A DNA stretch of 64,000 nucleotides, taken from positions 310,001-374,000 of the forward strand of contig CP006977.1 of assembly GCA_000508305.1 (NCBI GenBank), written 5' to 3'. The notes beneath the pieces were generated by a model, which saw nothing but the letters and a program-made list of their open reading frames with translations, had not been told where the DNA came from and searched no databases. This stretch comes from Sulfolobus acidocaldarius SUSAZ. Its GTDB lineage: Archaea; Thermoproteota; Thermoprotei_A; Sulfolobales; Sulfolobaceae. Made by a program: the position numbers and the translations under genes. Of the stretch, positions 37,377-44,944 are shown piece after piece; within the stretch, counting starts at the first letter, position 1, and every line of letters starts with the position of its first letter.

Positions 37377-37413
37377 TCTGACTTCCTCCCCCGCCATAAA
37401 TGGCGAGGCTTTT
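37377..37413 (-). repeat. Dispersed end-hairpin, copy E, inside the corrin gene run
   Basis: TCTGACTTCCTCCCCCGCC then ATAAATGGCGAGGC on the plus strand: the best-preserved copy, with a near-perfect stem CGCCA-TAAA-TGGCG. It lies in the 266-base gap between cbiE and cbiX-cbiC, splitting an otherwise overlapping gene run. Confidence 0.55.
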
Positions 37414-37524
37414 TCCTCATTTTGTAAAAATTCCCTCTATTTAGTCACGTATAACTTGTTCAAAAAGGCACACTCTCCATCTTACACATACAATAAACCT
37501 GAAACTTGTAACCCCTTGCATTGA

Positions 37525-38181
37525 CTAACTTAATTTTACATAAACTATACTCATGTCACTGAATTTCAAGTCCATATCCAATATTTCCTTTGCCATGAAA
37601 TGATTAACCTTTTCGTCAGTGAAACTAAGCCTCTCCATCACAACCATTTCAGGATTTAGACCCAAATCAACTAATCTCTCTGCTATCTTCTTTACTCCAT
37701 ATGAATAAGGTTCTGGGATTATCAATAAATCCCTGCCCAAGGCTATACTCTTATCTATTTGAGTGTAATCTAATTCCCCTCTGATATGAAAAGTCATAAA
37801 GACTACCTGAGATAAGTCCCTCTCAACTAAAGCCAAAGCTTTCAACACAGAGGATATCCCAGGTATAACCTCATATTTTACATCAAACTGTCTGCATGAT
37901 TCCCTGATCCTTCCAATGAACTGAAAATCAGAAACTGAGGGGTCACCATGGTCTAGTATAGCAACATCTTGTTCTCTGGCTCGTTTTACCAAATCCGGTA
38001 TTTGCCTATCTTGGTCTTTATAATTTAGATACACTAACTCTTTTCCTGATAAATTAAATCTAGAGACCACGCTCTGCCAGCCAGCAACTACTTTACACTT
38101 CTCTATAACTTTTAGAGCCTTAAGTGTTATTAATTCAGGATCTCCTGCACCAACACCCACTATGTAGAGCGTCTCAAACAC
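37525..38181 (-). CDS. cbiE: Cobalt-precorrin-7 C5-methyltransferase
   Basis: 218-residue corrin methylase with LYIVGVGAGDPELITLKA at the start and ILDHGDPSVSDF and EVIPGISSVLKALA further on; the ending text ERLSFTDEKV is like CbiE. It methylates C5, alongside CbiT at C15, which in aerobic bacteria are fused as CobL. GTG start, overlapping the cbiG stop by eight bases. Confidence 0.85.
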   Translation of the reverse strand: MFETLYIVGVGAGDPELITLKALKVIEKCKVVAGWQSVVSRFNLSGKELVYLNYKDQDRQIPDLVKRAREQDVAILDHGDPSVSDFQFIGRIRESCRQFDVKYEVIPGISSVLKALALVERDLSQVVFMTFHIRGELDYTQIDKSIALGRDLLIIPEPYSYGVKKIAERLVDLGLNPEMVVMERLSFTDEKVNHFMAKEILDMDLKFSDMSIVYVKLS

Positions 38182-39151
38182 CTGCTATTGCAACTGTTAT
38201 TTTGCTCTTATAACTTATTTTCCTTAAGATCAACTTCGCAGAAGGACCGCCTGCTATCAATGCACTGATTTCAGCTACGCCCTTTATTCCGAGTTCCTCC
38301 AATTTCTCACTGGGCGGGGTTAAACACTCATCATTAAATGAGTTTATAGTCTCCCAGTCGATCTTTTGAAACGGAATATTTAGACTTTTAGAGACTTCCT
38401 CTACCACCTCCCTTACCGAGGCTACCTTCAACACTCTGTCCAATCCTACTTTCAACTGACCTAGAGCAAAATATATTCCGTCCTTAATTTCCTCAACAGA
38501 GGCTTCTTTCTTTGCGCCTATTCCCACATACAATTTCAATGGTCTGAGATACACAATGTTGTCGTCACCCATGTTCTCATTTACGTCTTTAATAACCTTG
38601 ACGAAGTACTTACATTCACCATCTTTACCTAATACGTAATTACCCTTAACTTCTGGTAAAGAGTCTACGCCCTCAACGCATACCTTCTCTCCCCTAATCA
38701 AAGCTGAGGTTACCCTAACTATCGCGTTGACATTAATAACCTTGCATACTAGTAAATTTGCCAATTCTTCTACACTAGTCACCTGGTTTATCTCACTTGC
38801 TGTGGTTATTACGGGCGTGGCGTTTAACATTCTAGATATCTCAGAGGCAAGCTGGTTTGAACCCCAATGGGAGCCCAGTAAAGGAATAACAAACTTCAGG
38901 GAATCATCAACAACGATAACTGATGGATCTACGTCTTTACTCTTAGCGTACTTACATACAGTCCTTACAGCTCCACCTAATGCCATTACAAAAACTAACG
39001 CGTCATAACAATTCCAAACCTTGCCTAGCAAATTATCGTCATATTTAAAAAGCACACTTGGATACTCTTTCTTTATAATATTCCAGAGCTTTCGTGCACT
39101 GTCATCAGCTGTAGCGTAAATTACTGCTATTCCTCTCCTCCAGTATATCAC
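38174..39151 (-). CDS. cbiG: Cobalt-precorrin-5A hydrolase
   Basis: 325 residues. The central segment [24 protein letters not shown] and [17 protein letters not shown] is the CbiG N-terminal signature; [13 protein letters not shown] opens the C-terminal domain and [22 protein letters not shown] closes it. CbiG opens the delta-lactone and releases acetaldehyde in the anaerobic pathway. GTG start overlaps the preceding asparaginase-type gene (GTGA). Confidence 0.92.
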   Translation of the reverse strand: MIYWRRGIAVIYATADDSARKLWNIIKKEYPSVLFKYDDNLLGKVWNCYDALVFVMALGGAVRTVCKYAKSKDVDPSVIVVDDSLKFVIPLLGSHWGSNQLASEISRMLNATPVITTASEINQVTSVEELANLLVCKVINVNAIVRVTSALIRGEKVCVEGVDSLPEVKGNYVLGKDGECKYFVKVIKDVNENMGDDNIVYLRPLKLYVGIGAKKEASVEEIKDGIYFALGQLKVGLDRVLKVASVREVVEEVSKSLNIPFQKIDWETINSFNDECLTPPSEKLEELGIKGVAEISALIAGGPSAKLILRKISYKSKITVAIAGV

Positions 39152-39978
39152 AGCTCTCCCTCAAATACGTAAATTCTTTTTACCTCACTGTCCTTTACCC
39201 CTCTTGCCATACCGACAGTATTATAATGAGCAGAAACGAAACCCTTACTGTCTAGTCCAATCATTCCTATATTGTCCTTACCGAAAATCGAGGTCACCTT
39301 ATTTATAACGCTTCTGATGGAGTCCTCGATAGAAATACCTAATGATACAAAAATGTCAACTTCTTTAGCAGGTAATGTCCTGAGTATAATTTCTCCTATT
39401 CCAGTGGAGGAAACTGCAACTCTCTCAGTTGCATAAAAACCTGCCCCGGGTATAGGCGAATCTCCAACCCTTCCGGGTAATTTCCCCGAAATCCCGCCAG
39501 TACTAGTTCCTGCAACCAGATTACCTTCTTTATCAAGTGCTACTGCACCCACAGTGTCGCCTGATCTTAAGGGAGATGCAATGGAAGTTTCTATGGCGAC
39601 GAGGGATTCCTCTCCCCTGTTACCTACCAATAACACATATCTTCCGTTCTTGAGAACTTTTAGAGCTTCCCTTATTGGGTTTTTAACTTTGACAGATGCT
39701 ACAGCGCCTGCCCTTAATGTGTTACCATGCATTAACCCTGCATCCATCTCGACCTCGCCTTTGGAATTTTTCACACTACCTACGCCTGCATCGAATACTC
39801 CGCAGTCCTCCATATAAGCTATAGCTTCCACAACAGCTTCGAGACTTGATCCCCTCTTAAATTCGTCATAGCCCCTTTCAAGAGCTTTCTCCAGTTCGAC
39901 TAAAGCTCTTTCATGATTTCTCTTATCCCAATTGCCAGCTCCACCATGGATACCTAAAATGGGAACTTTATATTTCAT
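39148..39978 (-). CDS. Isoaspartyl peptidase/L-asparaginase (Ntn hydrolase, T2 family)
   Basis: About 276 residues. HGGAGNWD near the start, [22 protein letters not shown] in the middle and [14 protein letters not shown] mark the family; self-cleavage before the Thr of GDTVG would create the catalytic N-terminal nucleophile. It hydrolyses asparagine or isoaspartyl peptides. It is the first gene of the cbiG-cbiE run and is translationally coupled to cbiG, an odd partner. TTTTTATGTG about 26 bases before the ATG at 39978 supports that start over the one at 40002. Confidence 0.87.
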   Translation of the reverse strand: MKYKVPILGIHGGAGNWDKRNHERALVELEKALERGYDEFKRGSSLEAVVEAIAYMEDCGVFDAGVGSVKNSKGEVEMDAGLMHGNTLRAGAVASVKVKNPIREALKVLKNGRYVLLVGNRGEESLVAIETSIASPLRSGDTVGAVALDKEGNLVAGTSTGGISGKLPGRVGDSPIPGAGFYATERVAVSSTGIGEIILRTLPAKEVDIFVSLGISIEDSIRSVINKVTSIFGKDNIGMIGLDSKGFVSAHYNTVGMARGVKDSEVKRIYVFEGEL

Positions 39979-39998
39979 AATTACTAGAGAAGGAGAAC

Positions 39999-40009
39999 AC
40001 ATAAAAATT
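39999..40009 (-). promoter_or_regulatory. TATA box of the asparaginase-cbiG-cbiE operon
   Basis: AATTTTTATGT on the minus strand, centred about 26 bases before the ATG at 39978. Confidence 0.55.
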
Positions 40010-40088
40010 ATTCGTGTCTTAGATAACTCTTCAGTACGTGTTCCTAAAGCGCATTAAGACTTTATATCCCGAAAATTTTTTCTGAACA

Positions 40089-40143
40089 CTATAAAAATTA
40101 GATAGGTAGGATGATGCACTTTCACCCTCACTGAAAGGTGAGG
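40089..40143. other. Interleaved inverted repeats with TATA-like element between two operons
   Basis: In the 266-base gap between the asparaginase start and the 444-residue surface protein's stop, four 6-base words follow one another: CTTTCA (40119-40124), CCTCAC (40126-40131), TGAAAG (40132-40137), GTGAGG (40138-40143). The first pairs with the third and the second with the fourth, so two hairpins are possible but exclude each other. CTATAAAAATT at 40089-40099 lies about 25 bases upstream on the plus strand. It might be a terminator of the surface-protein operon on the minus strand, or a small RNA on the plus strand. Confidence 0.35.
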
Positions 40144-40244
40144 ATGAGTCCGACTACTGACGTAATAGAGAACTCAAGGAGGGATTAACATTCACGTTTT
40201 CAGAAAGGCCGGGTGTGCTCATCAATCGCCTACTGGTGATGTCA

Positions 40245-41579
40245 TCACGAAGAGTATATTGTTGCGTAGACTATGCCCCAATTGGCATATAAACCTCCTG
40301 TATTTCCACCTATAGCAAAAGTGTATTGTCCAGCAGGATATTTAAGACCTACGTTATACGATAGAGTAGCAGTCTTACCACTATTTAAATCAGTAACTTG
40401 AGTGTATAACCATCCAGTAGATGGATTATAAGTAGCTTTCATACATACGTAAAAGTAATTGGAAGTCTGTTGAATTCCAAAACCGTTATTACCAAGTGGA
40501 CCATATGCTGTAATACTTTTACCATTTACATGCCCGTTATGAGGATTTGGCGTTACGTTAAATAAGTTAAACGCAGATGTGCTACTTGCCCCAGATTCGA
40601 TCCAATAAGGATCCCATTGTACCATGAAATAATTTCCTTTAGAGTAAGGAAATATAAGTAAGCCTTGCGCGTATAGATAGCTGGTTCCTATTGACGGATT
40701 TGATACATAATAATCATTTCCAAGACTCCCATTATTAATATTTACAGGGTTCATGAAAAAGTAAATTTCAAATCCATCTGCAGGAGGATTTGAACCTACA
40801 CCAAAACCACCAATTAAAAATACAGTAACATTTTTATTTGGCTGAGTAGTATAATTGAAGAATATTAGACCTTGATCATTAGTCGGTATACCTGAAGATG
40901 TGGGTACAACTAATTCTAAAGACTGCTGATAATAATTTGGTGACCAACCAGACGCAGACGTTATTATGGGAATGTTATTATAATAAAATATGATAATGGA
41001 TCCAAGTCCAAAATAGTCTAATGATCCGATCTGCCTATCTCCATCTAGGTAATTGAATATATTGGCTGAAGGCATCTTTGTTAAGGTAACAGACAGTTGA
41101 TAGTTGTATATTGAATTTGTTGATGTCGTAAAATTAATGTAAATATTATGTGTGAGTGGAAAACTTGTTAACCCGTTTGTAGACTCCAACAATAAATAGT
41201 TTCCTGAAGAAGCGTTTACTGGTAAAACATAGGACGACGTGAAGTTTCTTAAGCTTAGAGAAGCTCCCTGCAAATTCGAGTAACCACCAACATAGGATTT
41301 TGTGGAAAGACTGAAATTAAGAATGGAAGTATTCAACAGGTTATAACTATTTTGTGTAGCCTGAACCGTAATCGCTGGCACACTTTCGCTGTAAACTCCG
41401 TTGTTAACTGTTGGTGTGATTAAAGAAAAATAATCTGGTAAACATGAGTTTACCAAATTTTTCAGAGACACCAGAACAAAAGGTACAAAAATTAGCTGAG
41501 CCTGAAAGAAGTAATACACAGATGCTGACGCTATAACGAGAACTACAAATAATAGAGGCAACAAGAAGTAACGCCTCAA
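40245..41579 (-). CDS. Large secreted surface protein with lectin-like C-terminal half; candidate thread tip adhesin
   Basis: 444 residues. An N-terminal signal or anchor (RRYFLLPLLFVVLVIASASVYYFF) is followed by a beta-rich, sequon-rich region to about 165, then a roughly 275-residue domain resembling the concanavalin/L-type lectin fold: ADGFEIYFFMNP, MVQWDPYW in the position of the lectin 'VEFDT' strand, NPHNGHV, and a final QYTFAIGGNTGG. The layout (pilin-like part plus lectin part) is what a filament tip adhesin would look like. TTG start overlapping the previous gene's stop (TTGA), with GGGGTG as Shine-Dalgarno. Domain assignment is by eye, not by search. Confidence 0.65.
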   Translation of the reverse strand: MRRYFLLPLLFVVLVIASASVYYFFQAQLIFVPFVLVSLKNLVNSCLPDYFSLITPTVNNGVYSESVPAITVQATQNSYNLLNTSILNFSLSTKSYVGGYSNLQGASLSLRNFTSSYVLPVNASSGNYLLLESTNGLTSFPLTHNIYINFTTSTNSIYNYQLSVTLTKMPSANIFNYLDGDRQIGSLDYFGLGSIIIFYYNNIPIITSASGWSPNYYQQSLELVVPTSSGIPTNDQGLIFFNYTTQPNKNVTVFLIGGFGVGSNPPADGFEIYFFMNPVNINNGSLGNDYYVSNPSIGTSYLYAQGLLIFPYSKGNYFMVQWDPYWIESGASSTSAFNLFNVTPNPHNGHVNGKSITAYGPLGNNGFGIQQTSNYFYVCMKATYNPSTGWLYTQVTDLNSGKTATLSYNVGLKYPAGQYTFAIGGNTGGLYANWGIVYATIYSS

Positions 41580-42121
41580 GGAGGTACACCCCTAACTAGA
41601 CTATCAGTTCCATAAGAGTAATACATGGTAAGGGAAAAGCTGGATGTCTGGTAGGAGCCGGTTAAGTAAACTATGAAACTAACGTTGTAAACCTGGTTCT
41701 GATAAACCTTTAATGGAAACTGGGACTGGGAGAGAGGATAAATAGTATATGTAAAGGTTTTAGTTGAGTTTTTGAATACCATGTTTACCTTGTATACCAT
41801 ATTTTGAGAAGAAATTGTCACATTAGATATGTAAAAGTATCCATTGGAATTGACCAATATTTTAAGGACATTCAGAAAATAAGCTTGAGTGGAGTTAGTT
41901 ATATCGAGATATAATGAGACTTTACCTTGAGAAGACTTAGAATAGGCGAATTGGCTTTGACTTAAGCCCACAATCACTATCGGCGAATTACGGTATGATA
42001 TTGCATTCGTAGACGTATAAAAAAGCACGTAATCAGATAAGGTAGTCATAACAAGAGAGAACACAAATATAAGAGACAAAAACCAAAAAAACTTTTTTAT
42101 CTTATTCAAAACCCCTGCCAC
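41576..42121 (-). CDS. Small membrane-anchored or secreted pilin-like protein
   Basis: 181 residues. A basic start (VLNKIKK) and hydrophobic segment FFWFLSLIFVFSLVMTTL act as a signal or anchor; the rest is beta-rich with four N-x-S/T sequons and a Ser/Tyr-rich composition like the thread subunit in front of it. About 150 mature residues would form one immunoglobulin-like domain. Likely a minor subunit or adaptor between filament and tip. GTG start nine bases after the thread gene's stop; a TTG at 42109 with GGTGG before it is an alternative. Confidence 0.6.
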   Translation of the reverse strand: MAGVLNKIKKFFWFLSLIFVFSLVMTTLSDYVLFYTSTNAISYRNSPIVIVGLSQSQFAYSKSSQGKVSLYLDITNSTQAYFLNVLKILVNSNGYFYISNVTISSQNMVYKVNMVFKNSTKTFTYTIYPLSQSQFPLKVYQNQVYNVSFIVYLTGSYQTSSFSLTMYYSYGTDSLVRGVPP

Positions 42122-42130
42122 CTGCCCTTT

Positions 42131-42751
42131 TTATGGTGAGGGTAGAGGTACAGGTGGTGGAGCAGCTGTCATTGGTGAAAATCCGAAGTTGACTGTTATA
42201 GTAGCTATGCCATTAGAGGGATTCTTAGGTAATGTACCTTGGACTGGAGATATTAGTAGGCTCACCATGTAACTTCCAGCACTAATTTGTAACGGAGTAC
42301 TGGGTAGGGTACTGTTTGATTGACCATTTATAACTAATTTATATTTGTAGATAATCTGCCCTTGTTGGTTCATTATATATAGTGTAGCGTTCTGAATAGG
42401 ATTATTAGATCCTTGATATGAATATAATACTTTCGCTAGATATATATAGCCTGTCTGGCTAACCACTAATCCCATAAAGTTGAAGTAGTAATTGTATGTT
42501 GCGTTCGTGATATTTATATTAGCAGTAAATCCGCTTCCGCCTGTGGAGGGTTGAGCACTAATATAATTCGGAACATTAGAGTTGTTTCCAATCTTATTGT
42601 TACCTCCTGGTTGTGTCGCAAAATACATTGGTGGAGTTGTAGTATTTACAGTTATTTGCCCTTGGTAGTAGTAAATTACGTCTGCAACTAGCACTGGAAC
42701 AAAAACAGATACCAGAAATACCGACAGCAGAAGAAGTCTCTTCTTATTCAT
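42131..42751 (-). CDS. Thread filament subunit (matches S. acidocaldarius Saci_0406)
   Basis: 206 residues. A clear Sec signal (MNKKRLLLLSVFLVSVFVPVLVA, cut before DVIYYY) is followed by a beta-rich mature domain with six N-x-S/T sequons (NTT, NNS, NIT, two NAT, NST) and a Pro-rich end. From published work I recall that the S. acidocaldarius thread is built of one heavily glycosylated protein, Saci_0406, held together by donor-strand complementation; size, sequons, signal peptide and the adjoining genes fit it. Identity is inferred, not searched. The ATG at 42751 is preferred over 42757 because the TATA box is 26 bases before it. Confidence 0.7.
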   Translation of the reverse strand: MNKKRLLLLSVFLVSVFVPVLVADVIYYYQGQITVNTTTPPMYFATQPGGNNKIGNNSNVPNYISAQPSTGGSGFTANINITNATYNYYFNFMGLVVSQTGYIYLAKVLYSYQGSNNPIQNATLYIMNQQGQIIYKYKLVINGQSNSTLPSTPLQISAGSYMVSLLISPVQGTLPKNPSNGIATITVNFGFSPMTAAPPPVPLPSP

Positions 42752-43069
42752 AGTCATTCACTTTACTGCTTATTTTTAAAAATGCGTTTAAAAGCTTTTT
42801 ACCTCTTATTTTAAAGGAACTAAATTAGGTAGAGTCTTTTTTAACTTTCGTCTCTCAAAGTTAATAGTTGAAACGTGCATGAAACAACTGAATGGTAATT
42901 AATACTTCGCGTAAATTAATCCCAAATATCTGGGTTTGTAAAAAAGATGAATTACACTTATCCATAATGTTAGTATTAAAACTGTTTACGTAAATTTCAG
43001 ACTATAAAGTTCCTCATTAACATAAGACATGGAACAACATAATAACAAATGGAATTAGATGAAGATAAT
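42752..43069. promoter_or_regulatory. Upstream region of the thread subunit gene
   Basis: 318 bases with no gene. Near the thread gene, CATTTTTAAAAATA on the minus strand (about 42770-42783) is centred about 26 bases before the ATG at 42751. A second TTTTAAAC (about 42787-42794) and a T-rich run follow upstream. The short inverted repeat CCCA-AATATC-TGGG (about 42920) is the only other structure I see. The other end of the gap is the 3' end of the two-domain protein gene, so that gene and the thread gene are separate transcription units on the same strand. Confidence 0.45.
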
Positions 43070-43900
43070 TTAGTTTTGATAATTTATTTCCGTAGTTAGA
43101 TTAAACTCTTTCAGAATCTGATCTCCGTTTGATAGTTTATATTTCAGTAAAATGACTATACCAGCTGTGTATATATTTCCACTTTCTAGAGATGAAATGT
43201 GGAAAGGATTGTAACTTAATTTTATGGGTATTTTCACATAATTTGTACCCTGTATAAGCGAGATGTTAACGTACTTAATACTATTGTTTAACGGAACAGA
43301 CATGGCGGCTACGACTTCATTATTAGTATCATCATTTATGTAAGCGTTCTCAACATACTCTAGGGTACTGTTCAAAGGCGTTATAATCTTTAAGAAAAAT
43401 GTACCATAAGTTCCGTTAAACGAGACATTATAAAGACTAGCCACTAATATAATCTCTGGCTTAACTAGGTCACTGAAAGAGATGTAAAACCTTGTAAGAT
43501 TATACTCTCCTCCAATAATCCCCGAGATTTGTACATTACTTGTATTGACAACATATTGAAATAGACTTGAAGTTATGGGCAATGTTATATTAAATTCCCT
43601 AACAGAATGAGGAGGAACCAAAATTCCGGGGGATACAGAATAATTACCTACTCCAGGGATATACAGATAACCATTCATAAGAGGAATATATGTGGAGATG
43701 GTGTTATTTGCTATTAGTGATATTACAGTCTCATTGCCATACATGTTTATACTTACAACGTTTATATAAGGAGGTAAATTGGAAAACGTAACCACTCTTG
43801 CTAGTTTTTGCTGATAAAATGTTATAAATATAGAAGCCACTAGAGCAACTACTAAGACTAATATAAATATCTTATAATAAACGTTAGGACTCGAAACCAT
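43070..43900 (-). CDS. Membrane-anchored, probably two-domain beta-sandwich glycoprotein near the thread gene
   Basis: 276 residues. One N-terminal membrane segment (about 10-29, KIFILVLVVALVASIFITF) is followed by two stretches of about 110 residues (40-150 and 155-272) made of alternating beta strands with about twelve N-x-S/T sequons. The first has a GYLYIPGVGNYSVSPG loop and a PPHSVREFNITLP strand that recall the LEA14-like or immunoglobulin-like folds. It has no enzyme motifs. Placed just upstream of the thread gene, it may anchor or help to fold the filament subunits outside the membrane; the function is inference from context. A TATA-like GTTTTTATG about 24 bases upstream supports the ATG. 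Confidence 0.6.
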   Translation of the reverse strand: MVSSPNVYYKIFILVLVVALVASIFITFYQQKLARVVTFSNLPPYINVVSINMYGNETVISLIANNTISTYIPLMNGYLYIPGVGNYSVSPGILVPPHSVREFNITLPITSSLFQYVVNTSNVQISGIIGGEYNLTRFYISFSDLVKPEIILVASLYNVSFNGTYGTFFLKIITPLNSTLEYVENAYINDDTNNEVVAAMSVPLNNSIKYVNISLIQGTNYVKIPIKLSYNPFHISSLESGNIYTAGIVILLKYKLSNGDQILKEFNLTTEINYQN

Positions 43901-44105
43901 GTTATTGGACTAATTTGTCATAAAAACTTTGAATATTTATGCTTGCGTTAAAATCTTCACTAAAAACAACTTACTTAAAACATCTTTTAAAAATCAAGTT
44001 GTAACACGTTATAAACATGTACATCTTCTAGTTCTTCATGTGTGTCCTTTAGATATAAAGGTAGACATAAGATTTTTATTTAGTAATTTTATACATGTAT
44101 CTCAA

Positions 44106-44906
44106 ATGCGAACAGAGTCCATCATATCGTTCATTATAGCCATGGTCACGCTAGTATCACTGTTTCTCATACCTGCAATGGGCTTGTCAACTTACACTTA
44201 TAGCATTAAAATTTTGGGATTTCTAATGAGTGTTAGTTTTTACAACGTTAATTATACTATAATAATACCCTCAATGGTTACAACAATTCTATTTGTAGCC
44301 TTGTCTGGTATAGTTCCCCTGTTTTGGAAGTCCAGATATTCACTCTACACATCTTTTGCTTTTTCAGTTTTGTCCATTTCGATGTTAGTTGTTACTTATA
44401 TCTGGGTAAGTAGATACTTCCTTGTTAACAATTACCTTGTTGTACCTACAGAAAACGGAATATTCTATCAGCTCTCTTCCTATAATTTAACCTTAGGATT
44501 GTCGTCTTACTTATTGTTTGTAAATGCTTACTTTGATGGTATGGATGCAATATCTAGAAGTACATGGTTAGATCGATTAATAGGTAGAAAAGGAACATAT
44601 ATTGATCTAGTAATCGGCATAGCTAAGACATACAATATGCCGTATCAAAAGACTGAAGACGGCGTAATAGTCGGTAATGACATTTTAATTACACAGGGTA
44701 ACATAAGTCATGATAAGCTAGAATCTAAACAGATAAAGAAAGTGTATATGGTTAAAGATTCACATATTTTCCTCATAGAGACCGGTAAAAGTGGAAATGA
44801 CCCACAGGTCTTTGAGCTGAAGGAAGGTATGAAAAAACTTTTGTCAGATATTGTTGAAAAAGTGGGGGACAAGATAAACATAATGTATAAAGATGACTAT
44901 CCTTGA
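44106..44906 (+). CDS. Four-helix membrane protein with C-terminal soluble domain next to the thread locus
   Basis: About 266 residues from the ATG at 44106; the open frame extends upstream to 43929, but that part lacks a normal N-terminus. Four membrane segments are expected (about 7-25, 50-70, 78-100, 125-145), then a soluble domain of about 110 residues with short alpha/beta text (IGRKGTYIDLVIGIAKTYN, VYMVKDSHIFLIET). I do not recognise the family. It is divergent from the two-domain glycoprotein and could be part of the thread system or independent. Confidence 0.55.
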   Translation: MRTESIISFIIAMVTLVSLFLIPAMGLSTYTYSIKILGFLMSVSFYNVNYTIIIPSMVTTILFVALSGIVPLFWKSRYSLYTSFAFSVLSISMLVVTYIWVSRYFLVNNYLVVPTENGIFYQLSSYNLTLGLSSYLLFVNAYFDGMDAISRSTWLDRLIGRKGTYIDLVIGIAKTYNMPYQKTEDGVIVGNDILITQGNISHDKLESKQIKKVYMVKDSHIFLIETGKSGNDPQVFELKEGMKKLLSDIVEKVGDKINIMYKDDYP

Positions 44907-44944
44907 GTGGAAAAATTGATATATATTTGATCTAACTTTCTACC

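Noticed and set aside
40119-40143. H-type pseudoknot from the four interleaved words
   Set aside because: No bases remain to cross the first stem, so both stems cannot form together; two alternative hairpins are more realistic.
40119-40244. C/D box small RNA or hammerhead-like ribozyme downstream of the surface-protein genes
   Set aside because: Box-like words (GATGA, CTGA) occur, but spacing and the second box pair do not fit on either strand, and the hammerhead core is incomplete.
43929-44105. N-terminal extension of the four-helix membrane protein
   Set aside because: The extra 59 residues are Lys/His-rich, lack a plausible signal or anchor and overlap the promoter of the divergent gene; the ATG at 44106 directly precedes a normal membrane helix.
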